Source: Flavilitoribacter nigricans DSM 23189 = NBRC 102662 (GTDB taxonomy: Bacteria; Bacteroidota; Bacteroidia; Chitinophagales; Saprospiraceae). Taken from it: 64,000 nucleotides of DNA. Of the stretch, positions 1-9,100 are shown piece after piece; position 1 is the stretch's first letter; each line of letters opens with the position of its first letter. A program made the position numbers and the translations under genes. The notes below the pieces were generated by a model. It was not told the DNA's origin and did no database searches. It saw only the letters and a program-made list of their open reading frames with translations. The stretch lies in NCBI RefSeq assembly GCF_002646595.1, contig NZ_PDUD01000022.1, forward strand, positions 62,001-126,000. The letters are read 5' to 3'.

Positions 1-1
1 C

Positions 2-373
2 CTGATGAGCGCCGATCCCTTACTGACGGCCTACTTCAGCAGTCTTGCGGATTCGGGCCGCCCACCCCTACACCAGATCATGGAGCAAAATTTCTGCTTT
101 AATCTCAAACTCGAAAATTACGCCGAGCTCTGTCACCGGAGTCTGTCTACCTTTAAAAGGGACTTTCAGGAACACTACCAGGAAACACCCGGTAAATGGC
201 TTACCAAAAGGAGGGTGCACCACGCGGCCCATCTGATCGCGAATTCCGGCCTAAGTGTTACCCAGGTTGCCTTTGATTCCGGCTTCGAAGACCTGTCTCA
301 TTTCAGCCGGGCTTTCAAAAAGATCATGGGCAGTACCCCTACGGAATTCAAAAAAACACTGGTGCAGGTCTGA
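2..373 (+). CDS. AraC-family transcriptional regulator, C-terminal part (5'-truncated by window edge)
   Basis: The reading frame is open to the left edge, so this is the C-terminal part of a longer protein. The last 100 or so residues form an AraC/XylS double helix-turn-helix domain: a first helix pair around SLSTFKRDFQEHY and the family signature region around VAFDSGFEDLSHFSRAFKK, ending with the usual GSTPTEFKK. Such domains bind promoter DNA; the sensing domain lies outside the window. It lies about 105 bp upstream of the cysteine dioxygenase gene on the same strand, so it may control that gene, but this is inference. The first ATG inside the window at position 5 is probably internal. Confidence 0.85.
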   Translation: MMSADPLLTAYFSSLADSGRPPLHQIMEQNFCFNLKLENYAELCHRSLSTFKRDFQEHYQETPGKWLTKRRVHHAAHLIANSGLSVTQVAFDSGFEDLSHFSRAFKKIMGSTPTEFKKTLVQV

Positions 374-384
374 TTTTTTGAGAT

Positions 385-400
385 TGGACTTTTTAGTCCA
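385..400 (+). terminator. short hairpin after the AraC gene
   Basis: TGGACT and AGTCCA form a perfect 6 bp stem around a TTTT loop, 12 bases after the AraC stop codon. There is no clear T-tract on the plus strand, so termination would be weak. It could equally be part of the leader of the downstream cysteine dioxygenase gene. Confidence 0.3.
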
Positions 401-479
401 CCAATTGAACTTTTGGGCAAAACCGGGCGCTGAAATAACCTGCTTCTTTGCATTGTACCTAACATCAAAGAAGAAAGTT

Positions 480-1136
480 ATGAAAACCCTTGTCCATCAA
501 CCCCATTACCCAAACAACCACGAAAACACCGCTATGTCCAAGATTAGCCCTTACCTGGCGATCCAGCGCGGTTCCGCAACTTCCAGTCCCCGACGGGAAG
601 CCAAACGTATCTTATTGCCCTCCCGGAAAACGGACGAAGGCAACCAAAGCATACTGACGGAGGCGGCAGCCGAAGCAATGGCCAATGGCCACATTCCCAA
701 CCTGGAGAAGATCTGCCGGGAACTGAACGCCACCTTCCACGACGGAAGCCGGGAACATTCCGCTTTACAGTTTATCCCCATTCTCAAGCAATTATCCGCC
801 TTCGATGCGGCCGAAACGGAACGCTTCCTCAGCAATCCCCAAACCAGCTATGTACTGGTACAGAACGATCAGCTAAAGGTGGTGCTGATCCACTGGCCTC
901 CGGGCAAATTCAGCAGTATTCACGGACACGCCCAGGGAGGCTGTGTATTCAAAGTGCTGAAGGGAAGCGTGCAGGAGAAACGCTATACCCCCGACGAGCG
1001 ACAGCACGAGTTGGCTACCAGTCGGTTCGAAGAGCAGGCCATGGCCTATATCGACGACGAAATGGCTTACCACGCGGTGGGCAATCCCTACGACGAGCCG
1101 GCGATCAGCCTACACGTGTATACGCCGGGGCGTTAG
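480..1136 (+). CDS. cysteine dioxygenase type I (cupin)
   Basis: Probable thiol dioxygenase that oxidises L-cysteine to cysteine sulfinate with O2 and non-haem iron. The C-terminal half is a cupin with SSIHGHAQGGC, giving iron ligands His148 and His150, and a third ligand His198 in MAYHAVGNP. Cys155 sits where mammalian cysteine dioxygenase has Cys93, and Tyr214 where it has Tyr157, the pair that forms the Cys-Tyr thioether cofactor; many bacterial homologues have Gly at the Cys position. The frame is open back to 255, but the ATG at 480 follows an AAAGAAGAAAG purine stretch and is preferred; the ATG at 534 is an alternative. The first 60 residues are poorly conserved in appearance. The DsrE-like gene follows by 45 bp, probably in one operon concerned with sulfur metabolism. 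Confidence 0.85.
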   Translation: MKTLVHQPHYPNNHENTAMSKISPYLAIQRGSATSSPRREAKRILLPSRKTDEGNQSILTEAAAEAMANGHIPNLEKICRELNATFHDGSREHSALQFIPILKQLSAFDAAETERFLSNPQTSYVLVQNDQLKVVLIHWPPGKFSSIHGHAQGGCVFKVLKGSVQEKRYTPDERQHELATSRFEEQAMAYIDDEMAYHAVGNPYDEPAISLHVYTPGR

Positions 1137-1181
1137 GCCAACCAATCTCAAAATTCAATAAATCTAAAACCCTTAAATCAA

Positions 1182-1556
1182 ATGGTTATGGAAACGAATC
1201 AAAAATTAGTAGTGATCATCAGCAACGGTCTGGACAACGAACGCTCCTCTGTAGCCTGGAGTATTGCCAACGGTGGTATCAATTCCGGACTGGACGTATC
1301 GATATTCCTGGTAAGCTCCGGTGTAGACTGGGTGCGCAAAGGTGCGGCCGATGCCGCCCGCCCCAACCCGGAAGATCCGCCCATAGGTGAGATGATCCAG
1401 AAAGTACTTGATAATGGTTGCGCCATCGGAGTATGCCCGCCCTGCGCAAAGGTGCGCGGTTATTCCCAGGAGGATTTCATTGACGGAGTGACCATTGTCG
1501 GTTCGAGCGCCATTCACGAGCCCATTAAGGCCGGCGCAGTAGCATTGACGTTTTAG
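1182..1556 (+). CDS. DsrE/DsrF-like family protein
   Basis: A small (124 residue) cytoplasmic protein with the DsrE-like alpha/beta fold: VVIISNGLDNERSSVAWSIA at the N-terminus, a central hydrophobic strand (LDVSIFLVSSGV) and a conserved CPPC motif in GCAIGVCPPCAKVRG. DsrE-like proteins bind or relay sulfane sulfur through cysteines; here the CPPC pair is the obvious candidate. The exact substrate cannot be told. It lies 45 bp after the cysteine dioxygenase gene on the same strand, which suggests shared handling of cysteine-derived sulfur. A second in-frame ATG at 1188 is an alternative start. Confidence 0.8.
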   Translation: MVMETNQKLVVIISNGLDNERSSVAWSIANGGINSGLDVSIFLVSSGVDWVRKGAADAARPNPEDPPIGEMIQKVLDNGCAIGVCPPCAKVRGYSQEDFIDGVTIVGSSAIHEPIKAGAVALTF

Positions 1557-1820
1557 GTGATCTGGTGACGGAGTATCCCGAAGATGTAGAAACAAGGGTT
1601 TTCGAAAGCAGGGGAGATGGAGGGCACACGCGTGGCTTCTTTCTCCCACCTGCTTCGCTCTTGAGCCCTGCATGGTGAGCAATTTTACCCGGTTCGGCCG
1701 GATCTGAGCACTCCGCGCATCTTCCACTCCGTCCTTTATCCGACACCCAAACCCATAGCCCGCGACTGACAGCGCGCGGCACCCATTTTATCCAAAAGGT
1801 TTTTCATTTCAGGACTAAAG

Positions 1821-1890
1821 CAGAAAGGTTGGGCAGTGTCGATCGGGATCCTGGGGATCTCCGGTTTTCGACAACTGTCCAACCTTCTTT
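1821..1890. terminator. large imperfect hairpin between convergent dsrE-like gene and typA
   Basis: The arm at 1821-1841 (AAGGTTGGGCAGTGTCG core) pairs with 1869-1890 (CGACAACTGTCCAACCTT core) with a single mismatch and a one-base bulge, leaving a 27-base loop. It sits in the 377 bp gap between two convergent genes, where a bidirectional terminator is expected. On the plus strand the second arm runs into CTTCTTTATT, a weak T-rich tail. No gene is visible in the rest of this gap (1557-1933). Confidence 0.5.
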
Positions 1891-1897
1891 ATTGGGT

Positions 1898-1914
1898 CCT
1901 TCCGCTGCGGAAGG
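1898..1914. terminator. small perfect hairpin just downstream of typA
   Basis: CCTTCCG and CGGAAGG pair perfectly across a CTG loop, 20 bases beyond the typA stop codon on the minus strand. There is no T-tract, so this is a possible 3'-end stabiliser rather than a strong intrinsic terminator. Confidence 0.3.
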
Positions 1915-1933
1915 AATTGATCTTATCTAACTA

Positions 1934-3742
1934 CTAAACCAAAGCGGCATTTCTTGAACGCTTGCGCTCGTGCTCTTTCAGCAGCATTTTGCGGAGGCGG
2001 ATCGATTCCGGCGTCACTTCTACGTATTCATCTTCCTGGATGTATTCCAGCGCTTCTTCCAGCGTGAACACCTTGGGTGGGATCAGCTTGAGCTTGTCAT
2101 CCGCTCCGGAGGAACGCATGTTGGTCAGCTTTTTGGTTTTCGTCAGGTTGATCACCAGATCGCCCGGACGGCTGTTCTCCCCTACTACCTGACCTTCGTA
2201 GATCTCGACACCGGCTCCTACGAAGAAGCGGCCACGGTCCTGCAGGTTGAAGATACTGTAGGGGATCGCTTTTCCAGTTTCCATACTGATCAGCGAACCG
2301 TTGATACGGCCGGGGATCTCGCCTTTGTGCGGCTGGAATTCCTTGAAGCGGTGCGTCATGATGGCTTCACCGGCAGTTGCCGTCAGCATATTGCTCCGCA
2401 GACCGATGATACCCCGGGAAGGGATCTCAAACTCCAGGTGTACCTGGTCGCCCTTCGGTACCATTACCAGCATCTGTCCTTTACGGCGGGTAACCATGTC
2501 GATCACCGTGCCGGAATGTTCGTCGGGAACGTCGATGGATAGTTCCTCGATCGGTTCGTGGACGATTCCGTCAATTCGCTTGTTGATTACCTGCGGCTGT
2601 CCGATCTGCAGTTCATATCCTTCCCGACGCATGGTCTCGATCAGTACGGAAAGGTGCAAAACACCGCGACCGTATACTTTGAAAACATCCGCAGAATCGG
2701 TCGGCTCCACGCGCAGGGCGAGGTTGCGTTCCAGTTCTTTTTCCAGACGCTCTTTCAGGTGACGGGAAGTTACGAACTTACCTTCCTGACCAAAGAAAGG
2801 TGAATCGTTGATGGTGAACACCATACTCAACGTCGGCTCGTCGATGGCGATGGTGGGCAATGCTTCCGGCTGATCGAAATCGGCAATTGTATCCCCGATC
2901 TCAAAACCTTCCACACCGAAAACCGCACAAATGTCGCCCGCTTTGACTTCCTCTACTTCCTTACGCTCAAATCCTTCAAACACATAGAGGTTACGTACCC
3001 GGCTCTTTTCGATCGAACCGTCTTTTTTCATCAGGCTGACCGGCTGACCGCTCTTCAGCGTACCCCGGTTCAGACGACCGATGGCGATACGGCCGATATA
3101 TTTACTGTAATCCAGCGAAGTAACCAACAGCTGGGTAGTTCCTTCTGCTACTTTCGGTGCCGGAATGTGTTCGATGATCGTATCCAGCAGCACGGTGATA
3201 TCTTCCTGGGGTTCCCGCCAGTCGGTACTCATCCAGCCGTTTTTGGCCGAACCGAAGATGGTCGGGAATTCCAACTGTTCTTCGTTGGCTTCCAGGTTGA
3301 ACATCAGATCAAATACCTCTTCGTGTACATCATCCGGGCGGCAGTTCGGCTTGTCCACTTTGTTGACCACTACGATGGGTTTCAATCCCAGCTCCAGGGC
3401 CTTGGACAGTACGAAGCGGGTTTGCGGCATGGGACCTTCAAAAGCATCCACCAGCAGCAGTACACCGTCCGCCATATTGAGTACACGTTCTACCTCACCT
3501 CCAAAGTCGGCGTGACCCGGGGTGTCGATGATATTGATCTTGTGATCTTTATATTCGATAGACACGTTTTTGGACAGGATCGTGATACCACGCTCTCTCT
3601 CCAGATCATTATTGTCCAGGATCAGTTCCCCGGGCCGTTCGTGGTCGGCAAACAGCTTTCCGGCGAGGATCATCTTGTCAACCAGGGTCGTTTTACCGTG
3701 GTCAACGTGGGCAATAATGGCTACGTTACGAAGATTATTCAT
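1934..3742 (-). CDS. typA: ribosome-associated translational GTPase TypA/BipA
   Basis: Elongation-factor-like GTPase that binds the 70S ribosome and assists ribosome assembly and stress or cold adaptation. The G1 motif AHVDHGKT is at residues 11-18, with RERGITI (switch I), DTPGHADFGGEVER (G3) and NKVDK (G4), followed by EF-G-like domains II, III and V and the TypA-specific C-terminal domain with basic residues near the end (KEHERKRSRNAAL). At 602 residues it has the usual family length. The frame extends 12 codons upstream, but MNNLRNVAIIAHVDHGK is the canonical N-terminus, so the ATG at 3742 is chosen. It is monocistronic, with a probable promoter immediately upstream. Confidence 0.97.
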   Translation of the reverse strand: MNNLRNVAIIAHVDHGKTTLVDKMILAGKLFADHERPGELILDNNDLERERGITILSKNVSIEYKDHKINIIDTPGHADFGGEVERVLNMADGVLLLVDAFEGPMPQTRFVLSKALELGLKPIVVVNKVDKPNCRPDDVHEEVFDLMFNLEANEEQLEFPTIFGSAKNGWMSTDWREPQEDITVLLDTIIEHIPAPKVAEGTTQLLVTSLDYSKYIGRIAIGRLNRGTLKSGQPVSLMKKDGSIEKSRVRNLYVFEGFERKEVEEVKAGDICAVFGVEGFEIGDTIADFDQPEALPTIAIDEPTLSMVFTINDSPFFGQEGKFVTSRHLKERLEKELERNLALRVEPTDSADVFKVYGRGVLHLSVLIETMRREGYELQIGQPQVINKRIDGIVHEPIEELSIDVPDEHSGTVIDMVTRRKGQMLVMVPKGDQVHLEFEIPSRGIIGLRSNMLTATAGEAIMTHRFKEFQPHKGEIPGRINGSLISMETGKAIPYSIFNLQDRGRFFVGAGVEIYEGQVVGENSRPGDLVINLTKTKKLTNMRSSGADDKLKLIPPKVFTLEEALEYIQEDEYVEVTPESIRLRKMLLKEHERKRSRNAALV

Positions 3743-3765
3743 AAATGCTTTTATCAAATGAGGCG

Positions 3766-3773
3766 CAAAGGTA
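3766..3773 (-). promoter_or_regulatory. putative -7 element of the typA promoter
   Basis: On the minus strand TACCTTTG, followed by CGCC, matches the Bacteroidota -7 consensus TAnnTTTG. It lies 23 bases upstream of the chosen typA start. The nearest TTG that could act as a -33 box is 27 bases further up, longer than usual, so only the -7 part is supported. Confidence 0.45.
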
Positions 3774-3950
3774 CGCATAATATGCGAAAGTGGGTATAGC
3801 CAATTGAAAATTATCCTAAATATAATTTATTGAAAAACAGCAAATTACACCATTGAAACGATCTATTTGTTTTTACCAGGATCAGCAAACTTAAATTGTC
3901 CAGGCGGAGGGAATACCAAATAAAATAGTCATTGTTAGGAAGACGGGAGG

Positions 3951-4016
3951 GGGTGAGGGGGTGATGGGGTGACTTGGTGACTTGGTGATGGGGAGACTTG
4001 GTGAGTGGGAGACGGG
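3951..4016. repeat. 8-bp-period degenerate repeat array (unit about KGGTGAYK)
   Basis: Eight consecutive octamers such as GGGTGATG, TGGTGACT and GGGAGACT run without a break in register. It lies 63 bp downstream of the stop codon of the minus-strand M24 peptidase gene, in a 336 bp gap that otherwise shows nothing but AT-rich sequence. The open frame through it is compositional. Five other arrays with the same 8 bp period but different units occur in this window. Confidence 0.8.
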
Positions 4017-4078
4017 TTCCCACTCAGCAGGTCTTCTCTAACTTTTGAAAACTGGTCCACAGCATCTTCCCGCTTGGG

Positions 4079-5380
4079 TTATTTGATCACCAACACCCGC
4101 GGATTCACCGGATAAAGCCATTCAATACCCCGGGAGGTGACGATGGCGTCATCTTCGAGCGGCACGCGCAATTTTTTACCGCCCCACTCCGGCACCTTGG
4201 TATAGGCAAAGAATTCGATGGACAGGAGGTTAGAAGGTTTGATCTCAAAGCCCAGACGGACCGGGTTGAAAAAAGCGATCGACGGCCCGACGCCGTGCCC
4301 CCAGTTACCTACCGAGTGGCAGCCGATAATGACGTCGGTCACATCTCCTTCCGTAAACTGATTGAAACCTTTCATCTTATTGAAGCCGGCGGCCGTCAGG
4401 GCTTCGTACACCGCATCTTCGGCCTGTCGGGCCGTGACACCCGGTTTGATCGTTTTCTTGATGATGTCCCGCACTTTCACCGCTTCGTCAAAGGCGTGCT
4501 GGATACCGGCCGGCACCTCCGTTTCCCCTTCCTGTAAAACGTAGGCCATGCGCTTCATATCCGTGTACATATTCATCAGCCCGACGCCCCAGTCAATCAT
4601 CAGTACATCGCCACGCTGGATAATGCGATCGGTCGAAGTGGCCAGGATTCCGCGGACGCCGGTGACGTATACCGACGGCATGCCGAAGGAGGATCCCAGA
4701 TTGTGTTTGAAAAGCTGTTCTTTCATCCACCAGGCGACGTCTTCCAGGGTGGTAATACCCGGCGTGATCACCTCATTGGAGAGGGCCTTTTCGGCGATCT
4801 GATAAGCCAGATCACAGGCTTCTCCGTAAACGGCGATCTCACTCGCCACCCGCCGGGAACGGAAATCAGATACGAGTTTCTCGGCCGATACGAATCGCGC
4901 TGCGTAGGTTTCGCCCAGTATTTCCGTCAGTTCCAGATAGCCGGAATAAGATAAACCGTCCGCGCCACCGATAGATCTGGAATAATTAAGGCCGATCCGC
5001 TGCGGGTCCCTCTCGGCGACATAGTCTTTCAGTTCGAGTTCCGAGCCGAAATAGTCGTAAGCGCCGCCTTCTTTCAGCAGATAGCCGCTGATGCCCAGTG
5101 CCGCTCTTTCTATGCGATCACCGCCCCGATCGGTAAAGACATAGTAGCCGGTGGAGCCTACATAGCCTTCTCCCATATCCGGATACAGGGGATCAAATCG
5201 TCCTTCCCGGTTCATGATGATCCACATGTCAATATTATTCTCCCGCATCACTTCCGGCAGGATCAGGTCAAATTTATCATTACGGATCTGGTTCATTTTA
5301 CGCCAGCGGCGGTGGGCTTCCTGGCCGGTCAGTGAAATGGAGAGAAAGATCAGCAGTAGTAAGGTAAACGTTAAGCGCAT
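4079..5380 (-). CDS. secreted M24-family (Xaa-Pro aminopeptidase-like) metallopeptidase
   Basis: Pita-bread-fold metallopeptidase of 433 residues. It begins with a signal peptide (MRLTFTLLLLIFLSISLTGQ) and a creatinase-type N-terminal domain. The catalytic domain has all five metal ligands of the family: Asp in MIDWGVG, Asp in MYTDMKR, His in WGHGVGP, Glu in LLSIEFFA and Glu in VPLEDDAIV. Such enzymes release N-terminal residues next to proline, or cleave related peptides; here it would act in the periplasm or outside the cell. The frame is open 24 codons further upstream, but only the ATG at 5380 gives a signal peptide at the N-terminus. It is transcribed alone, divergently from the phospholipase-like gene. 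Confidence 0.88.
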   Translation of the reverse strand: MRLTFTLLLLIFLSISLTGQEAHRRWRKMNQIRNDKFDLILPEVMRENNIDMWIIMNREGRFDPLYPDMGEGYVGSTGYYVFTDRGGDRIERAALGISGYLLKEGGAYDYFGSELELKDYVAERDPQRIGLNYSRSIGGADGLSYSGYLELTEILGETYAARFVSAEKLVSDFRSRRVASEIAVYGEACDLAYQIAEKALSNEVITPGITTLEDVAWWMKEQLFKHNLGSSFGMPSVYVTGVRGILATSTDRIIQRGDVLMIDWGVGLMNMYTDMKRMAYVLQEGETEVPAGIQHAFDEAVKVRDIIKKTIKPGVTARQAEDAVYEALTAAGFNKMKGFNQFTEGDVTDVIIGCHSVGNWGHGVGPSIAFFNPVRLGFEIKPSNLLSIEFFAYTKVPEWGGKKLRVPLEDDAIVTSRGIEWLYPVNPRVLVIK

Positions 5381-5738
5381 ACTTTTCCGGTTTTTGTTTC
5401 CACTAAAGATAAGCGGGTTTTTGACTTTGGCCCCCAAACTGAGCGGCAGCAAACCGGATATTGGCGTGCCAGGCCATAGCTACCACAAAGGAATTTGGAT
5501 ATTGCACCCGAAAAGCGATGGCTCCGACCGGGACATTAGTCTTCTTCTGAGCACCAAAAGAAGCTAGCATTTGGAGTTATTTTCAGTTATTTATAATCAA
5601 TTGAAAATCATCACACTAACTAATAAAAGACGATAGATTTTTAACAAAATTTTGGTTATTATGGATTATAATTGTCGTCGTTCAAGTCCGGAAAAGAATT
5701 GATTTTCACGGTCTATAATCACCTAAAACCCCTACTTT

Positions 5739-7481
5739 ATGAAAAGCACTACCGCAACGCGTTTTCCATTTTTATGCATCTGCCTGGCCTTCTTATGCCT
5801 CACTTCCTGCAGTCGTCGGGCAACCACCTACCTTTACCAAAGCAAAGGTGAAACCTTCGTTTTCCCGGAAAGTGATCTGCAACTCAAACCGACCGGGATC
5901 TGCTTTTCCGGCGGCGGCACCCGCGCCATGACCTGTGCCACCGGGCAAATGAAAGCCCTCGACAGTCTCGGTATCTGGCCGCACATTGGCTACATTTCCT
6001 CGGTTTCCGGAGGTTCCTGGGCGTCCTCCATCTTTACCTTTTACCGACCGACGGCCAATGGTCCCAGAAACGACCGTGAGTTGTTAGGGACACCCCGGGG
6101 AGCCCAAAAACTTACCCTGCAGGAATTAAAACAGCCGATCTCAACACGCCACATGCTCTACGCGGTTACCCGCGATCTAACTTTCAGGTTGCTGGAAGGC
6201 CTGGCGGAAGATGATGTCAGTTTAGGACTGCTCGAACGATCCGATGATATCTGGATCGATGCCGTTGCTTCCACCTACCTAAAGCCGTTCGGATTGTACG
6301 GCGGCCGGCAATCCTATTTCACTCTGGATCGGGCCAGTATGCAGGACATCATCCGGCGGGAACCGAAACTCCGGCTTTCGGAGCGGGATTTTCACCTGGT
6401 GCACCAACAGGCCGGAGATGCTCCCCGACCCTACCTCGTCATGAACTCCTGTGTCCTGGGACCTTCCGAAGACCTGCCCTTTCCCGGTCACGAGCAACTG
6501 ACGGTATTCAACTATTCCCCATTGGGTGTCGGAGCCACCCAGTTTCGAAACATTACCTTCGACCAGGAAAAAACCGGGGAACACGACTTTTCCGTCGGTG
6601 GCGGTTTCATCGAGCCTTTCGCCATGGGTGGCACCGCTCCATTGCAGCCTCCCGCCGTATGCGAAGATGAGCGGGGCCGGCAACGACTGTGCGCCGAGAT
6701 CAAGTTACACCCCAAACGGCGTTTCAGACTCGCCGATGCGGTCGGCACCAGCAGTGCGGCCTTCGCCGCCGAAGTTGGGCAAAACGCAGCATTGGGTATT
6801 CTCACCGAAATAGCGGCCCTGGGTTCGATCATTCCGGAACAGCACTACTGGCCCGCAGGCGCTGACAACATCAGCGCGGAATCCTTTCGCTTTGCCGACG
6901 GCGGCAGCCTGGAAGATCTCGGCGTCGTGTCCCTCCTGCAACGTAAGGTGAAAAAGCTGGTCGTGTTTATCAATACGGATACCCCAATCGATACGACCTT
7001 CAAACCGGGAGAAAGTGCCCCGACCGAAAAGGTCATTGACTACGATCTCTTTACTTTGTTTGCCGATTACACCTACGGGAATCACATCCACAATCAGGTC
7101 TTTTCCGAAGCGGATTTTGTCCGGGTCTTTAATCAGTTTGTGAATTGTGTGAAAAACGGAGAAACCGTAATGGCCCGGCTAAATACCACTACTCTGGCCA
7201 ATCCCTGGTGGGGCATTCAAGCGGGCCAGGAAGTAGAGATACTCTGGGTCTACAACGACAAAGTTCCGGATTGGGAAGGCCAGCTACCGCCGGCCATTCA
7301 GGCCGAAATTGCGAAAGGTAAATCCGGCCTGTTCCCCAATTTCCCACAGTATCCGATCGCCTTTCCCGAAGAGATCCCTTACCTGCAGCGGCTTAGCCCG
7401 GCGATGGCTAAACTCCTGTACGAGTTACAGTTCTGGAATGTGTATTCCCACGGATCGGAATTTGATTTTCTAAAAGAGTGA
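5739..7481 (+). CDS. patatin/cPLA2-like phospholipase lipoprotein
   Basis: A 580-residue lipoprotein precursor: hydrophobic signal ending in LTSC with Cys24 as the lipidation site. Three marks of the patatin/cytosolic PLA2 superfamily are visible: the oxyanion glycine loop GGGTRA (58-63), the nucleophile elbow SVSGGS with Ser90, and a candidate catalytic Asp in FADGGSLEDLG, about 300 residues later. The spacing and the GGGTRA/VSGGS pair resemble the eukaryotic cPLA2 catalytic domain more than short bacterial patatins. The expected activity is acyl-ester hydrolysis of lipids at a membrane surface; the substrate is unknown. It is a single gene, convergent with the downstream serine hydrolase. 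Confidence 0.8.
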   Translation: MKSTTATRFPFLCICLAFLCLTSCSRRATTYLYQSKGETFVFPESDLQLKPTGICFSGGGTRAMTCATGQMKALDSLGIWPHIGYISSVSGGSWASSIFTFYRPTANGPRNDRELLGTPRGAQKLTLQELKQPISTRHMLYAVTRDLTFRLLEGLAEDDVSLGLLERSDDIWIDAVASTYLKPFGLYGGRQSYFTLDRASMQDIIRREPKLRLSERDFHLVHQQAGDAPRPYLVMNSCVLGPSEDLPFPGHEQLTVFNYSPLGVGATQFRNITFDQEKTGEHDFSVGGGFIEPFAMGGTAPLQPPAVCEDERGRQRLCAEIKLHPKRRFRLADAVGTSSAAFAAEVGQNAALGILTEIAALGSIIPEQHYWPAGADNISAESFRFADGGSLEDLGVVSLLQRKVKKLVVFINTDTPIDTTFKPGESAPTEKVIDYDLFTLFADYTYGNHIHNQVFSEADFVRVFNQFVNCVKNGETVMARLNTTTLANPWWGIQAGQEVEILWVYNDKVPDWEGQLPPAIQAEIAKGKSGLFPNFPQYPIAFPEEIPYLQRLSPAMAKLLYELQFWNVYSHGSEFDFLKE

Positions 7482-7549
7482 TCATTCTTTTTCCTGGAAA
7501 TACAACGAATCGTCAGATTGCTGACTGATCAACCGCTATATTGAGAGCA

Positions 7550-9100
7550 TCAGCGGTTCACGTTCAGCCTTTGCACCTTCGGGTCCGCTTCGGGGCTTAA
7601 GGTGAAGAAAACCCGGAGGGTATCCCGCTCTGCGTTAAGATCAAAAGCGCCGCGCAATTGATTGATCGCCCTGACATCACTTACCGATTGAATAGGTCCA
7701 GCTTCTGTAAGCAGCGCGTTGATCTTTTCCATTCGAGGATCCCGGGGCTCGTCCAGATAGAAATTTTCGGCCAGGATCTGCTGCTCCAGTCCGGCGTCCC
7801 AACTCGTGATCATTTCGACGATCTGATCGCGCCTGGTCGTCAGGATATCAGCGGTGCCGACCTGCCGTGGCTGCAGATCCAGTTCGTCGAAGAGCAATTT
7901 TAGGATTTCCGGATAGGGCCAGGGCGTGGTGTAGGTAAGATTGCAAAACGCCATGATCCCGATGCCCAGGTCCGGATAGAACACATAGTTGCTACCGAAA
8001 CCGGGAAGCGCCCCGCCGTGGGAGATCCTCCGGGTGCCGGCGCAGTTTTCCGAGATCCCCAGACCGAATCCGTATCCCGACAGCACCGGGCAGGGAACAT
8101 CATTCCAGTCCGTGGCGTTCGGGATCAGGCGGACAAACTGGGGTTGGTGCATTTTTCGTAAAGAACTTCGTTTGACCGGACCGTCGTCGGCAGCCGTTCT
8201 CGGCGGCCAGGCGGAGAGGTGAAAGCTGACGTATTTGCTAAAGTCGGAAATAGAGGTGATCAGTCCGCCCATCGCCCCGAAGGCGCCGTCGTGTAACATG
8301 GGTTCGATCTCCAGACTTTCGGGCCGGTAGCCGATGGCCAGTTGTTCCGCAGGCACGGCTTCGTATTCCCAGTAGGTTTCGGACATGCCCAGCGGTTGCA
8401 GGATCCGGGTGGTGATGTACTCCTGGTAGGGCATCCCGGAAACCCTGGAGACGATCATTCCCAATATGGCGTAGCCTGTATTGCTGTATTCAAAAGCAAA
8501 GCCCGGTGGGTTAGAAAAGCTGATCCCGCTGAGGATCAGGTTGGTTAACATACTGTCCGGTTCGTCCAGTTGCCGGTCGCCCCACGGGTTGTCTTCCGGG
8601 AATCCGGCCGTCATGGTCAGTAGGTTTTCGATGGTAATGACCGGCGCATCGTTGGTCGGATAGACCAGTTCTGACATTTCCGGAATATAATCGGCCACCG
8701 GATCACCCAGGGCAATACGCCCGTCTTCCATAAGCTTCATAATGGCCATGGCGGTAAAACTTTTCGTCATGGAAGCAATACGGAAGGAGGACTCCGTCGT
8801 AGCGGCTATTTCCTGTTCCCGGTTGATGACGCCCACCGCCGAATCGATCACCAACTCATCATCGACCACCACCCCGTAGGCGATGCCCGGGATGTTCCGG
8901 TCTTTAGCGTAGTCTGCAAACAACTGATGTAGCTTCATCCGAATGGATTCGATCTGCTGCCGGCGATCATCCTGCGCAAAAGTGGAAGGTACGTAGGTTG
9001 ATGAGACCCGGGGTTCTGCCTGCGTTTCTGCCGCTTCCGGCGTTTCCGAGTTGCAGGACCAAAAACCGGCCAGGAGTAGTAACAATAGCGTTCTGTACAT
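7550..9100 (-). CDS. serine hydrolase lipoprotein (beta-lactamase class C / S12 family)
   Basis: A 516-residue lipoprotein precursor with a hydrophobic signal ending at Cys16 (GFWSC). The catalytic domain has the three class C-type motifs: SxxK in ASMTKSF, YxN in FEYSNTGYA and HGG in RISHGGALPG. The family includes D-Ala-D-Ala peptidases, esterases and related amide hydrolases; sequence alone does not tell which. The last 110 residues form an extra C-terminal domain, as in many Bacteroidota members. The ATG at 9100 is chosen because it starts the signal peptide, although the frame is open to 9148. Only 68 bp separate it from the convergent phospholipase gene. Confidence 0.85.
   Translation of the reverse strand: MYRTLLLLLLAGFWSCNSETPEAAETQAEPRVSSTYVPSTFAQDDRRQQIESIRMKLHQLFADYAKDRNIPGIAYGVVVDDELVIDSAVGVINREQEIAATTESSFRIASMTKSFTAMAIMKLMEDGRIALGDPVADYIPEMSELVYPTNDAPVITIENLLTMTAGFPEDNPWGDRQLDEPDSMLTNLILSGISFSNPPGFAFEYSNTGYAILGMIVSRVSGMPYQEYITTRILQPLGMSETYWEYEAVPAEQLAIGYRPESLEIEPMLHDGAFGAMGGLITSISDFSKYVSFHLSAWPPRTAADDGPVKRSSLRKMHQPQFVRLIPNATDWNDVPCPVLSGYGFGLGISENCAGTRRISHGGALPGFGSNYVFYPDLGIGIMAFCNLTYTTPWPYPEILKLLFDELDLQPRQVGTADILTTRRDQIVEMITSWDAGLEQQILAENFYLDEPRDPRMEKINALLTEAGPIQSVSDVRAINQLRGAFDLNAERDTLRVFFTLSPEADPKVQRLNVNR

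Noticed and set aside
3811-4023. 70-codon minus-strand frame rich in Ser-Pro-His-His
   Set aside because: The repeated peptide comes from the octamer array at 3951-4016; it is low-complexity DNA, not a gene.
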